Of a DNA stretch of 64,000 nucleotides, positions 53,330 through 63,153 are shown piece after piece. Position numbers and translations under genes: made by a program. Every line of letters begins with the position of its first letter. The first letter of the stretch is position 1. The stretch spans positions 1,426,001 to 1,490,000 of the forward strand of contig JADWQD010000010.1 of the NCBI GenBank assembly GCA_016110215.1, given 5' to 3'. The notes under the pieces are model-generated. The model did not search any database, had not been told where the DNA came from, and saw only the letters and a list, made by a program, of their open reading frames with translations. The DNA comes from Capronia americana (lineage: Eukaryota > Ascomycota > Eurotiomycetes > Chaetothyriales > Herpotrichiellaceae).

Positions 53330-56300
53330 ATGCCTCGCTTTGTCCCCCGCCAACGCAAGCACAAGGTCCTCGCGCGCCAGAAAGCCGCCGCCAACACTTC
53401 ACTGCCAACGGCGGGCACCCCACCGTCAAGCAACGCCGAAATTATAATACCGCAGTCCAAGGCCGAAAGGGAAGAGAAGAAGCGCCAATTGAAGGAAGAG
53501 CTTCGTGCCCAGCAGACGAAAATCTCGAGCAAGAAACAGAAGAGACTGGACAAATACGTGGAGAATAAACTGCGGAAGGACGAGACGCTGGATCTGTTGA
53601 GGAAACTCGAGAATGAAAAGGCCAAGTACGAGGCCGCCGTTGCGGCGAGGGGCGGGGTCCTTGGCAAGCGTACGTTCGAGGAGTTTGTCAATGTTGGGAG
53701 ACCGGAGAAGAAGCCACGGCGAGAGGGCGTTCGGGATCCAGAAGATGATGATGACAGCGAAGATGAATGGGAAGTCGAGAACCGCGAGGCCTTCGAAGGT
53801 AGCGAGGCTGTTGAGCAGCGGATGGAGAATACCCTCACCCCTGTGGCATTGGGGAGTGGCCTTGCACAACCACTTGCGCTGGACGAGACGGGCCTCCCTA
53901 TCATACATTCGAGAAAGAGCAAGAAGCGGAAAAAGCAACAGGACATTGCGGTGGAGGAGCTGCCCTGGGAGGGATTTGATACGGAACCGAGCGAAATCGA
54001 GTATGGTTCAGAGGATGAGGAGGATTCAGAGTCTGACGACGACGAGTCTGTCGAGACGGCCAGTACTGATGGGACTAGGTCGTCCGCTGATGAGGGCGAG
54101 AGCTCGGATGAAGATGACGATACTGGGAGCGATACGTCCGAGACTTCTGCCGACAACAGTAACGGAAAGCCCAAACCTAGGAACTCTGTCTTCAAGCTCT
54201 GGGCGACCCAGCAGTTGAATCAGTCCATGGGCCATACACCGTCCTACACTCCCGGAGAGGGACAACTACTTCCAGCCCCGAAACCAGCCGTGAAACCTCA
54301 CAGTGAAACCTCCAAACCCAGTATCTCTGCTCCGCCGCCTAGAAATGTGCCCAATCGAAAGGCCTACGCTGTTCACGTCGAGCGGTCCGAAGAGATCCAG
54401 CAATCTCGCACTCAATTGCCAATCCTTCAATGCGAACAGGAAATCATGGAAGCAATCCACAACAACCCCGTGGTGATCGTGAAAGGCGACACCGGCAGCG
54501 GCAAGACGACGCAAATACCGCAGTTCCTCTTTGAAGCAGGCTATGGATCGGCCGAGGGCCCATCGCCTGGCATGATTGGGATCACTCAACCTCGACGAGT
54601 TGCCGCCGTCAGCATGGCAAAACGGGTGAGCACCGAGCTTGGTCAACACGGGAAGCGAGTGTCATATCAGATCAGGTTTGACAGCACCGCATCTTCTGAT
54701 ACGGCTGTCAAATTCATGACGGATGGTATCCTGTTGCGGGAACTATCCCAAGACTTGCTTTTGAGGAAGTACTCTGTCATCGTGATTGACGAGGCCCACG
54801 AAAGAAGCGTCAACACGGACATCTTGATCGGCATGCTCAGCAAGATTGTCCCGGCCCGAATGCAGAAGAGCAAGTTCAATCCTGATCCCAAGCCTCTGAA
54901 ATTGGTCATCATGTCGGCGACACTCAACATCGAGGATTTCCTTCACGAGAAGCTCTTCCCGGCTGATATGCGACCGCCTATCGTGGAAGCCGAGGGACGG
55001 CAACACCGTGTCACCACGCATTTTGCACTGAGATCCCGAGCAGACTACGTCGACGAAGTTATTGAGAAAGTTCAACGAGCGCATCGAAAGTTGCCTAGAG
55101 GGGGCATTCTTGTGTTTCTAACGGGGCAGAACGAAATCCGACAAGTCTCCAGTCAACTGAGGGCTCTTCTGTCGCCGCGAAACGGCATTGAGAGACAGGC
55201 GAATGTGAATGTGCCTCGAGTGGATATCGCGGCAAACGAAGTACCTCTTGAGACCGAGGATATGGAGCTGGGTTCATCGAAGATCGACGAAGGACGAGAT
55301 GATTTTGACATGGAGATCCTGACGCCCTCGGACGAAGAAGCCGACGAAAAGGAATTTGAGATCTCCGACGACGAGGAAGACGATCAGGAAGCTACCGCCC
55401 AGCCTGCAGGCCCGTTGAAATCCAAAGACCCGTACACCTCAGTCCACATCCTCCCGCTGTACTCGCAACTGCCCACCAGCGAACAACTCAAAGTCTTCGA
55501 CCCGCCACCTCCCGGCGCCAGACTCATCGTGCTGGCCACAAACGTTGCCGAAACATCCCTCACGATCCCTGGAATCCGCTACGTCTTCGACACCGGCCGG
55601 TCCAAAGAACGCAAATATAACCTCGACACCGGCGTCCAGAGCTTCGAGATAGACTACATCAGCAAGGCCAGCGCCGCGCAACGTGCCGGCCGAGCTGGGA
55701 GAACGGGCCCAGGCCACTGTTGGCGTTTGTACACCAGTGCAGTGTTTGAGTCTTTCTTTCCCGACCACGCGGCGCCCGAGATTCTCCGCGCCCCCGCCGA
55801 GAGTATAGTCCTGCAGTTGAAGGGGTTTGCGTACCCAAGGCCGATTGCCGAGTTTCCATTCCCAACACCGCCTGCACCGCAGACCCTGAACAAGGCAGAG
55901 CTGTTGTTGAAGAACCTGGGTGCCTTGACACCCTCAGGCAGCATCACAGATCTGGGCAGGCAATTGTCCGTCTACCCGCTCTCGCCTCGCTTGGGCAAGA
56001 TTCTGGCTCTGGGCCTCGACCCCGCGAACATGCATCTGATCTGGCACGTGTTGACACTGGTCTCTGCGCTGGCCGTGCCGGAGATCTTCATCACAGAAGC
56101 ACAGCTCGACCCAACCGACAGTGGAGACCAAGTCACCGACGCAGAGTCCGCCCGCGACAACGTCCGCCAGGAATACGGCCGCGCCCGCGCCACTCTCACC
56201 CGTAACGACAAGACCTCGGACGCCATGAAGCTCCTCACCGCAGCGAGCATGTATCTCGGCACGGCCGGCGCGTTTGCATCTGCATCCCCATCCCCATCCA

Positions 56301-57070
56301 CAGCGCAGTCCTCGCTATGTCGATCCCTCTTCCTGCGCCCCAAAGCCATGGCCGAAATCGCCCAACTGCACTCCCAGCTCGAGCATCTCGTGCGTGTGAA
56401 CAACCGCACCACCATCACGAATGCCAACCTCGAGCACTCCCGCACCCACACCAAGCTGTCGTCCGCGAAAGTGACGTCCCGGCTCAACAGCCTCGTCGCG
56501 AGCGGATATATCGACCACCTCGCCATCCGGTACGATTTGGCCCCCAACCCGCCCCAACTCGCCGCAGCCAAACCGCGCCGCCCGATCGATGTGCCGTACT
56601 TGCCTCTCCTTCCCGTGCACGGCGCCCCGCAAGCCAGCCTGCTCGAGAGGGCTGTCTTCATCCACCCGTCCTCCGTGCTCGCCGCGAAGGGCAGCGTCAA
56701 AGATCTGCCCCCTTATATATGCTTTAGTCATCTCCAACGCTCGCAGGCCCGCGCCATCTCGGGAGACGGGCAGAACGTCGTCCCCAAGACGAGGATGTTC
56801 CCCCTCTGCGCACTGACCGTGGGGGAGATCTCTCAGTTGGCCAGGGATACTGCGTTGATCAGTTACGGGAAACCGCTTCCCAAGTCGAAGATCGAGGAGA
56901 TGGCGGGCCGGCCGAAGAGGAGAGTGTGCTGGGTGAGCTGTGAATTGAGGAGTGTAGGTGGTGGTGGCGGCGGTGGGGTGTTGGGATGGGGTTTGCCACC
57001 TGTCAAGGTGAGGCAGGTTTTGGATATGAAATCGAGGGAAGGGTGGACAGTTGAAGAGGTGTTGAGTTAA
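53330..57070 (+). CDS. ecm16: DEAH-box RNA helicase Dhr1/Ecm16 (DHX37-type)
   Basis: A single exon of 1246 residues. It starts MPRFVPRQRKHKVLARQ, the conserved basic start of Ecm16. An acidic, Asp/Glu/Ser-rich region follows (about 130-290). The helicase core has GDTGSGKTTQ (about 386-395), DEAH (about 487-490), SATLN, and the C-terminal RecA motifs (ATNVAETSLTIPG and QRAGRAGRTGPG), then ratchet and OB-fold domains. Dhr1 unwinds U3 snoRNA from pre-18S rRNA in the nucleolus. The start at 53330 is chosen by family; the frame upstream to 53258 lacks similarity. An acidic insertion (about 640-690) lies inside the core, typical of this subfamily. The C-terminus carries a run of glycines. Confidence 0.96.
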   Translation: MPRFVPRQRKHKVLARQKAAANTSLPTAGTPPSSNAEIIIPQSKAEREEKKRQLKEELRAQQTKISSKKQKRLDKYVENKLRKDETLDLLRKLENEKAKYEAAVAARGGVLGKRTFEEFVNVGRPEKKPRREGVRDPEDDDDSEDEWEVENREAFEGSEAVEQRMENTLTPVALGSGLAQPLALDETGLPIIHSRKSKKRKKQQDIAVEELPWEGFDTEPSEIEYGSEDEEDSESDDDESVETASTDGTRSSADEGESSDEDDDTGSDTSETSADNSNGKPKPRNSVFKLWATQQLNQSMGHTPSYTPGEGQLLPAPKPAVKPHSETSKPSISAPPPRNVPNRKAYAVHVERSEEIQQSRTQLPILQCEQEIMEAIHNNPVVIVKGDTGSGKTTQIPQFLFEAGYGSAEGPSPGMIGITQPRRVAAVSMAKRVSTELGQHGKRVSYQIRFDSTASSDTAVKFMTDGILLRELSQDLLLRKYSVIVIDEAHERSVNTDILIGMLSKIVPARMQKSKFNPDPKPLKLVIMSATLNIEDFLHEKLFPADMRPPIVEAEGRQHRVTTHFALRSRADYVDEVIEKVQRAHRKLPRGGILVFLTGQNEIRQVSSQLRALLSPRNGIERQANVNVPRVDIAANEVPLETEDMELGSSKIDEGRDDFDMEILTPSDEEADEKEFEISDDEEDDQEATAQPAGPLKSKDPYTSVHILPLYSQLPTSEQLKVFDPPPPGARLIVLATNVAETSLTIPGIRYVFDTGRSKERKYNLDTGVQSFEIDYISKASAAQRAGRAGRTGPGHCWRLYTSAVFESFFPDHAAPEILRAPAESIVLQLKGFAYPRPIAEFPFPTPPAPQTLNKAELLLKNLGALTPSGSITDLGRQLSVYPLSPRLGKILALGLDPANMHLIWHVLTLVSALAVPEIFITEAQLDPTDSGDQVTDAESARDNVRQEYGRARATLTRNDKTSDAMKLLTAASMYLGTAGAFASASPSPSTAQSSLCRSLFLRPKAMAEIAQLHSQLEHLVRVNNRTTITNANLEHSRTHTKLSSAKVTSRLNSLVASGYIDHLAIRYDLAPNPPQLAAAKPRRPIDVPYLPLLPVHGAPQASLLERAVFIHPSSVLAAKGSVKDLPPYICFSHLQRSQARAISGDGQNVVPKTRMFPLCALTVGEISQLARDTALISYGKPLPKSKIEEMAGRPKRRVCWVSCELRSVGGGGGGGVLGWGLPPVKVRQVLDMKSREGWTVEEVLS

Positions 57071-57551
57071 CGTGTGGTGATGAATCCGGGGGTGTGGATT
57101 AGGTACGATATGTTGAGGTATGCTCGGGCACAAAAGAGTGCATCTCATTGTCTGCCTGATGAGCTACAGAATGTATGAGAGCCAAGGCCGGCTCGGCTCA
57201 CTCAACCTGTCTTGAGATATGTCGCCTCCGTCTTTGTCCATCACGTCTGTGTATTCCCCTTGAGCCAAAGCCAGCTTGCCAGTCTCGACTGTGCTGCGTA
57301 GCACCCTCTAGGTACATGACCTCGCGAAATTTATGTGTATGCCTGAAGTCCCAATATTCCGATAATGGACCACATTGCTGTACATGCCTCGCAAAGAGTG
57401 TTCGTTGATTTCAAGCCCTCTGTCCAGTCAATGACTAGATTTCTCTGTACATTGATCTCTGGATGGGAAGTAACTCTGTACCGCACCCCACCAATTCCTT
57501 GCCACGCGTGACAATTCCGATCTTCCTCTCGCGACTTGATTGACGTGTGAC
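57071..57551. other. Convergent intergenic region
   Basis: About 480 bp between Dhr1 and the phosphotransferase gene. Nothing is recognised. Confidence 0.5.
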
Positions 57552-59093
57552 TCAGTTCTTCGAGGTCGGTTTTGTCGCACTGCTACTGGTTCTGCTGCGT
57601 CGTCGGTCTCCTTTGTCTGGAGTCTCTGGAATTGTCAACTCTAGCCACGCAATCGCTTTCTCCACCCGACCCTTTGCCGCCACCAGCTCAGCTTGCAATT
57701 GCTCCGGAGTGAACCCTTTCTCTTCCTTGATCCACCAGGGTGCCGCATTGATGCACATGCGGAGAAGAATTGTAGCCTGGTGAAATTCAGAGGTTCCAAA
57801 CTCAAGGGCCATGTCAGATGCATTCCCGAGCCCAGATGGTGCTGGAATCTTGGCAGACAGCGCATCTGGTAGGCCTTCACGAGCCTTCAACTCATCCAGA
57901 AAGCTGGCGTATTTCCGTAGTGGCCATTCGAGATTGTCGTTTTGCAGGCAGTTGGCGAACTCTTCGTCCTTCGGAAAGAAGCCAGCAAATTCAAAGTCGA
58001 TGATTGCCGACACTTTGGCGCCCCCATTTCCATGGGGTACTGCGAGCACATTTCGAGTAGACAGATCGTCGTGGGTGAAGACCATGGGTTCAAATCCATA
58101 GCGGAACATGGACAGCTTCGGGAGAGACACATCCAGGAAGCGCTTCACCATGTCGTACACTTCGTCCGAAGTCGGGCCGTAGAGTTTGCCTTCTTTGAGT
58201 TTTTTGAGAGAGCTCTTCAGCGAGAAGGCGGCATACTTTTCGGCAGTGCCCAGTGGAGATTGTGGGGACGAATTGGTGATCAGACCGTCAATGTGGATAT
58301 CGTAGCCTGGGAGAATGGATTTGTCGTACAGAACGGCTGCTGGTCCTGGCTGAGAGCCGCTTCCAACGATTCGTAGATTGCCTACGGCTTTTGCAGCTGG
58401 CATGTCCTTCCGCCAGGTAGCCACGTGAGTGGCAATCTGACGCATCAGTTCGTCTCCGGCTTTGCCAGACAAGTCTTCCGGGCTGATGGGCTTACCAGGC
58501 TCGCGAGTAAGCAGCATCCAGCCTTGTCCCTCGGTATCCTTCCGAGCATTCTCAATCGGGACACCGTCTTCAGCTTGGATGGCCAACACAGGAACATTCT
58601 TCATCTCATTGTCTCTGAAGCCGCGAGGAAACTGAGGAGTGCGGACCTTCTTGCCGTCGTCGGACCAGGCGATCAACTTTGGACACGGAACGGAAGGGCA
58701 ATGCTTCTCAAGAAGAAGGAGACTCGCCACCTCGTTTTGGACTTTGTTGCGTCCGAAAGGATGGCCTGCTATCTTGAGGACGAGGAATGATGACTGGATC
58801 TGAGTATTGGATTTGACGACCTCGACGTCCTTGTCTTCCAGTTTCCACTCAGGGCGGGTGTTGAGGACAGGCTCGTTGAGATTGATGAAGTAGATGCGAT
58901 TGTTGAAGGACTTCCCTGATGGCAAGTGCTCGATGTTCATTTGTTCTTTCTTGACATTCGGGAGGCATCTTTCAACCACGGATTTGATCTTCTCGTCGGA
59001 GAAATAAATGTCGTAGTTAGGATTGGCGCGAGGAGTCAATCTTTCTGCTGTCCGAAAAGGCAGAGGAGAGAGAGGAGAGAGGTGGTCCATCAT
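57552..59093 (-). CDS. APH/choline-kinase-like phosphotransferase
   Basis: A single exon of 513 residues. The protein-kinase-like fold is marked by the catalytic loop VFTHDDLSTRNVL (HxDxxxxN, Brenner-type) and the metal-binding DFE in AIIDFEFAGF. The N-terminal lobe is around HLPSGKSFNNRIYFINL, with the likely ATP Lys in FLVLKIAGHP and the paired Glu in NEVASLLLLEKH. Fungal genomes hold many such APH-family paralogues that phosphorylate small molecules, mostly of unknown identity. There is no signal or membrane segment. The tail is basic and Ser/Thr-rich. No neighbour points to a substrate. Confidence 0.9.
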   Translation of the reverse strand: MMDHLSPLSPLPFRTAERLTPRANPNYDIYFSDEKIKSVVERCLPNVKKEQMNIEHLPSGKSFNNRIYFINLNEPVLNTRPEWKLEDKDVEVVKSNTQIQSSFLVLKIAGHPFGRNKVQNEVASLLLLEKHCPSVPCPKLIAWSDDGKKVRTPQFPRGFRDNEMKNVPVLAIQAEDGVPIENARKDTEGQGWMLLTREPGKPISPEDLSGKAGDELMRQIATHVATWRKDMPAAKAVGNLRIVGSGSQPGPAAVLYDKSILPGYDIHIDGLITNSSPQSPLGTAEKYAAFSLKSSLKKLKEGKLYGPTSDEVYDMVKRFLDVSLPKLSMFRYGFEPMVFTHDDLSTRNVLAVPHGNGGAKVSAIIDFEFAGFFPKDEEFANCLQNDNLEWPLRKYASFLDELKAREGLPDALSAKIPAPSGLGNASDMALEFGTSEFHQATILLRMCINAAPWWIKEEKGFTPEQLQAELVAAKGRVEKAIAWLELTIPETPDKGDRRRSRTSSSATKPTSKN

Positions 59094-60641
59094 TTGCGGT
59101 GTTGCTAAGATACTCTTGATTCAGTGGTGGGCTGAGCTGTGGTGAGGAGAGTATGAAGGAATGATGAATTGACAATGAAGCTGATGAATTAGGCGCGGGT
59201 CTTTATACCATATGAAATTACACAGTCTTGATTGCAGCCTCTGATGACACCGAGAGTGAGAAACTGGCTATCACCATGAGTAACTGTAAAGTGACTGTCT
59301 TCGAGGCCAATGGGACCGCTGAAACTTGTATGAAAAGGCGAATATGCAAGTAGCGCAGTCAACCAGAGGAAGAAAATTTGGAAGACAAGAAGTGAAGTGA
59401 GCTATATTTCACGCAACTCAACGTTAGGACAGCAAGAGCAGCAAGTGATAATGGAGGGGAAGGTACGTTACTTGACAGCAATGCGAGGGGAATCTGAAAA
59501 CAATCTCAACAGGCGTCTCCTCCTTCGAGACAGTGAGTGAAATCTTATCACTTGAAATCTCTCAGTCCTGTTCTTTTCATGTCCTGTTTCTAGCTTGTTC
59601 CTTCACACAGTCATTTTCGCTCCACTGACTGTATCACCATTCCACAGGCTTTTCTGCCCGAATCAATCCCACAGTACAACATTCATGACGGCGTCCACGC
59701 AGCAGTATCGACAAAACCCTGATTCGACGATTTGCAGCCAGCTCGTCAACGAGACATAACGATCACCATTGCAGCCTCGTGCCGGGCGTCTATATCGAGG
59801 AAGCTTTCAAGAAATGGCACTCTGTCGATGAAGTTCTCTGGTCAACGCTTTCCCTGGCTCGGCTTAACTTTGAAGTTTTGATGGCGACAATGAAGCTATG
59901 TCCTTCCGACGAATGCTCCTGAGCACGCCGGTGCTGGTGGTCGAAGCAGGAAACCACGGGAAGTGGATCATCCGAAATGCTTGCGGCTGAGTTCTTGACA
60001 AGGTGTTAGCTTAAGCTTTCAGGCTCGCAGCTCTCCAAACGACCACACGACCGACGAAAGATGCCAGAGCCTGCAGATACCCCAGACAGTTCTCTCCCAG
60101 CCGGAACACTGTCAGATGCCACGCTACAACCTATTCATTTCAGTCGCACCGTTTCTTACACAATTGATCCCAGAGAACGTGGTGATTATGAGGACTGAAG
60201 GATTCGGAAATAAGACGGGAAATAGAGTGTTCGACGTCGGAACCTCGACGGCGGCTGCAACAACCTTGTCTTAGCAACACGCACAGTGGTGTGCATGTTT
60301 TGCTACGGAGTAACCTTGCAAAAATAAACGTTCTATTAGAATGTTGCAGAGGACAATCGTTAATAAGTGGAGACCTGATCTTGCGTTACTAAAGGTGTTA
60401 GTATCTATACAGGGCAAGGAGAAGCCTTTTCCGAGGAAGGTGTCTGGGTGACACTCGTCCCGTCTCATTCATGCGCATTTCAAATAGAGATGATCTGGAC
60501 AGGATAAAGGATAATATTTCCCTGCACTTAAGCTGTAGGACTAACCTATTCATTGCTGACTTTTACCGCTCACAAGTGCTCTGGCCGCCGTCCTCGGTCC
60601 TCTTGATTCCCTCCTAGGTTTCTCACGTAATGGGGTACCGA
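59094..60641. other. 1.5-kb stretch without recognised genes
   Basis: Divided between the upstream flank of the phosphotransferase (-) and the downstream flank of the siderophore transporter (-). Only one short minus-strand frame (60271-60468) exists and it has no features. AT content rises near 60300-60540. Confidence 0.5.
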
Positions 60642-62438
60642 TTACAGCTTCATAGGTCTTTCGGCATCAACAGCACTATGATGCGACTCCTCCACACCGT
60701 CCTCTTTTGCTAGAGTTTGCGCCGCGGTCAGTTCCGGATTTCTGAAGCAGAAGGCGAACCCAATCAACGGAATGCAGAGGCACAGGCCCGTGACGCACAG
60801 CAGCAACTGGACGTGGCGGTAACTGCTATTGATGGCCTCCCTGACGGGAGTGCCAACAGGATAATGAGCCGCCACAGCAAACGGGTTGGCGTAGATCAAT
60901 CGGGGAAGTGTGGCATTCGATTGGAACGACAACCTCTCCTCCAATGTCGAAGGCAGGACCTGCGACCAGATGGCTCCGGACACACTAGCACCGAGCGCGT
61001 GACCGATACTGTGCGATGCAAGGAAAACACCGGTCATGATTGCCATTTGTTCATGTTTCAGCACGACCTGGAGCGAAGACAGTGCGGCGTAAGGAAACAT
61101 GCCACCTCCAATACCCAGGAGGACTTCGGCGCCGATGACACCCGACCGGGAGGACGAGGACGAGTCGCCGCGGTATCTGATCAGCAGTCCGAACGCAACC
61201 ATGTACAATACCGTGCCTGCCACCACGAGATACTTCATGTGTCGAGACCAGTAGACAAACAGGCCGCAAAATGGCCCGACCACGAAGGACGTGAAGAGGT
61301 AGAGGCTGGTGATCCGAGTGGCCGCCGTGACGGAAAAGCTGAACGCAATGACCAGAAGGGTATATAGGTAGTTCGCCTGCAATGCATAGGCAAAGTTGGT
61401 CGTGATGGCCAGCGCAATTGGACTCCAGACCCCTCGGTCTTTCAAATCCTCGAGCCGCACGAGCGGCTGTGGGGCTCGACGCTCCCACAAGACGAACAGT
61501 GGAATGCAGACAAAGCCGACGACCAGCGGCGCAATCACGTGCGCCGTCTTCCAGGTGGTCTTGATGCCGCCGGCGATGGTGAAGGGGGTCAGTATCAGAG
61601 CGATGATGGCGATCAGAAGCAAAAGTCCAATGGTGTCGAGCCGCCAGAATGTCTCCACCAGGGAGAGTCGCTTTGCGGTGGACCGCTGAGAAGAGATGCG
61701 CTGTGCCCGTCTGTCGAGGAAGAGCAAGGTGCCGACCAGTGGCGCCACGCAGATGGTGATGATGATGCACCACATGCCAATCCCCCACTGCCACGTGGTA
61801 TTCTTGAGGACGGCCGAGGTGATGTTACCCGAAACCCAGGTGGTGATGGCAAAGTGAAGGTTGGGAATGTACACGGCAAACAGGCGGAATCGGGTGGATG
61901 TGAGATCCCCGATCAAGACCGTCACCATGGTCTGCAGGGTGGTCATGCCGACTTGCCAGATGACCGCTCCGGCCGCATAGCTATCCACGCCTGTCGACGT
62001 CGCCTCGACAATGGTGCCGACGAGGTAGAAGATGATGGCCAGTCCAATGACCTCGACACGTCCAAAGCCGTCTGCCAGCCGAGCGGAGGTGAACTGAGCG
62101 GCGGCAGCGAATACTGTGCGCAGAACATTGACCGTCGCCAGTAAGGAATGCTGCTGGTAGCTGGCGGTGGCATACGTGGTGTAGACATTTCTGACGGTCG
62201 CATCCAACCCATAGGCATAGCCTACAAGGAAAATGCAAACCAGAATGACGGTCAGGCTAGTCGCGGTGAGGCTGTTGTATATCGCCTCGATCCGTAGGAC
62301 CCCGATGGACTTGTTCCCGGTTGGCGATCTTGTCGTGTCTGCATTTCCGGTAACTTTGTCTGGAGCCGACACCGGGGACGGGCTCACAGTAGCTACTTCT
62401 TTGGCTGGTCCGTAATTCTCTCCGTTGGTAGAGGACAT
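60642..62438 (-). CDS. MFS siderophore-iron transporter (Arn/Sit/Mir family)
   Basis: A single exon of 598 residues with about 14 membrane helices. Helix 1 (VILVCIFLVGYAYGLDATVRN) ends in the GYGLD-type signature of siderophore carriers, and RLADGFGRVEVIGLAI is the MFS loop 2-3 motif. The region QVGMTTLQTMVTVLIGDLTSTRFRLF and the late segment FLASHSIGHALGASVSGAIW also fit Arn/MirB proteins, which import ferric siderophores across the plasma membrane by proton symport. The N-terminal 45 residues are hydrophilic. I saw no clear GATA-factor (ATCWGATAA) site in the 700 bp upstream. The adjoining P450 remnant shares its strand. Confidence 0.93.
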   Translation of the reverse strand: MSSTNGENYGPAKEVATVSPSPVSAPDKVTGNADTTRSPTGNKSIGVLRIEAIYNSLTATSLTVILVCIFLVGYAYGLDATVRNVYTTYATASYQQHSLLATVNVLRTVFAAAAQFTSARLADGFGRVEVIGLAIIFYLVGTIVEATSTGVDSYAAGAVIWQVGMTTLQTMVTVLIGDLTSTRFRLFAVYIPNLHFAITTWVSGNITSAVLKNTTWQWGIGMWCIIITICVAPLVGTLLFLDRRAQRISSQRSTAKRLSLVETFWRLDTIGLLLLIAIIALILTPFTIAGGIKTTWKTAHVIAPLVVGFVCIPLFVLWERRAPQPLVRLEDLKDRGVWSPIALAITTNFAYALQANYLYTLLVIAFSFSVTAATRITSLYLFTSFVVGPFCGLFVYWSRHMKYLVVAGTVLYMVAFGLLIRYRGDSSSSSRSGVIGAEVLLGIGGGMFPYAALSSLQVVLKHEQMAIMTGVFLASHSIGHALGASVSGAIWSQVLPSTLEERLSFQSNATLPRLIYANPFAVAAHYPVGTPVREAINSSYRHVQLLLCVTGLCLCIPLIGFAFCFRNPELTAAQTLAKEDGVEESHHSAVDAERPMKL

Positions 62439-63153
62439 GGCGACTTTGGGAGAGGGGCTGACTCAGGAGTGCTAACAACAAGACTGCAAGACCTACACAG
62501 GTGTCAATGATTGTCCGGCGGGGACCTCGCTTCTCCCGCCTATATATACTGTCTACGCCTCCTGAACGAGACCTCTGCCGTGCATTTGTCGAGCCGAAGT
62601 GCAAATGAGATGCTGTTCTCATTCACTAAATCTCTTGGCCATCTGCTAACAACGTTGAAGTCTGCTGGTTATCGTGTGGGCCGTGTTCAAATATAATCGA
62701 GGACCTTGAAGACCAAGACTCCGCCCCACCCCTTTCATGCAGCTCGACCGGCCCGCAAAAGGAAATGTGAAGGCTTCGCCTCCTTGGATTTCCTTGTCCT
62801 CGGAATGAGGATCACCTGTCGCCCGCACATGCTGTACAGATAGGCCGTTTTGCCGATCGACTGTTCTCCGTTCTTGCCAAATGGGTTGTTATCCTTCGGG
62901 CCCGAGGGCGCATTTTCTAGTCTCAACGCCCAGGAACGGGTAAAGTGGGCCAAGCAAAGCCTCTCGCGTGTACGGCATGTGCGTCAGTCTCACATGGCAC
63001 CATCTCGTGACTGTGATATCTGCAGTCCTTTTGCTGAAGGAGCGAGGAACGGGTGCGACCATCGCTTTCTGGTATATGCTGATTGGACGTGAGAAGCGAC
63101 AAGAACGACATCGATCATCCTTGGCACATCTGACTCTAACCCGAACTATCTCT
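62439..63153. other. Region upstream of the siderophore transporter
   Basis: About 715 bp. It should hold the transporter promoter and may contain the decayed 3' end of the neighbouring P450. No intact coding segment was recognised. Confidence 0.5.

Noticed and set aside
56315..57148. 277-codon minus-strand frame
   Set aside because: Antisense to the Dhr1 C-terminal domains; compositionally a shadow.
62735..62953. FGKNGEQSIGK as a relic P450 haem loop
   Set aside because: It has F and G at tolerable spacing but Ser in place of the haem-ligating Cys and no flanking P450 context; too weak to call.
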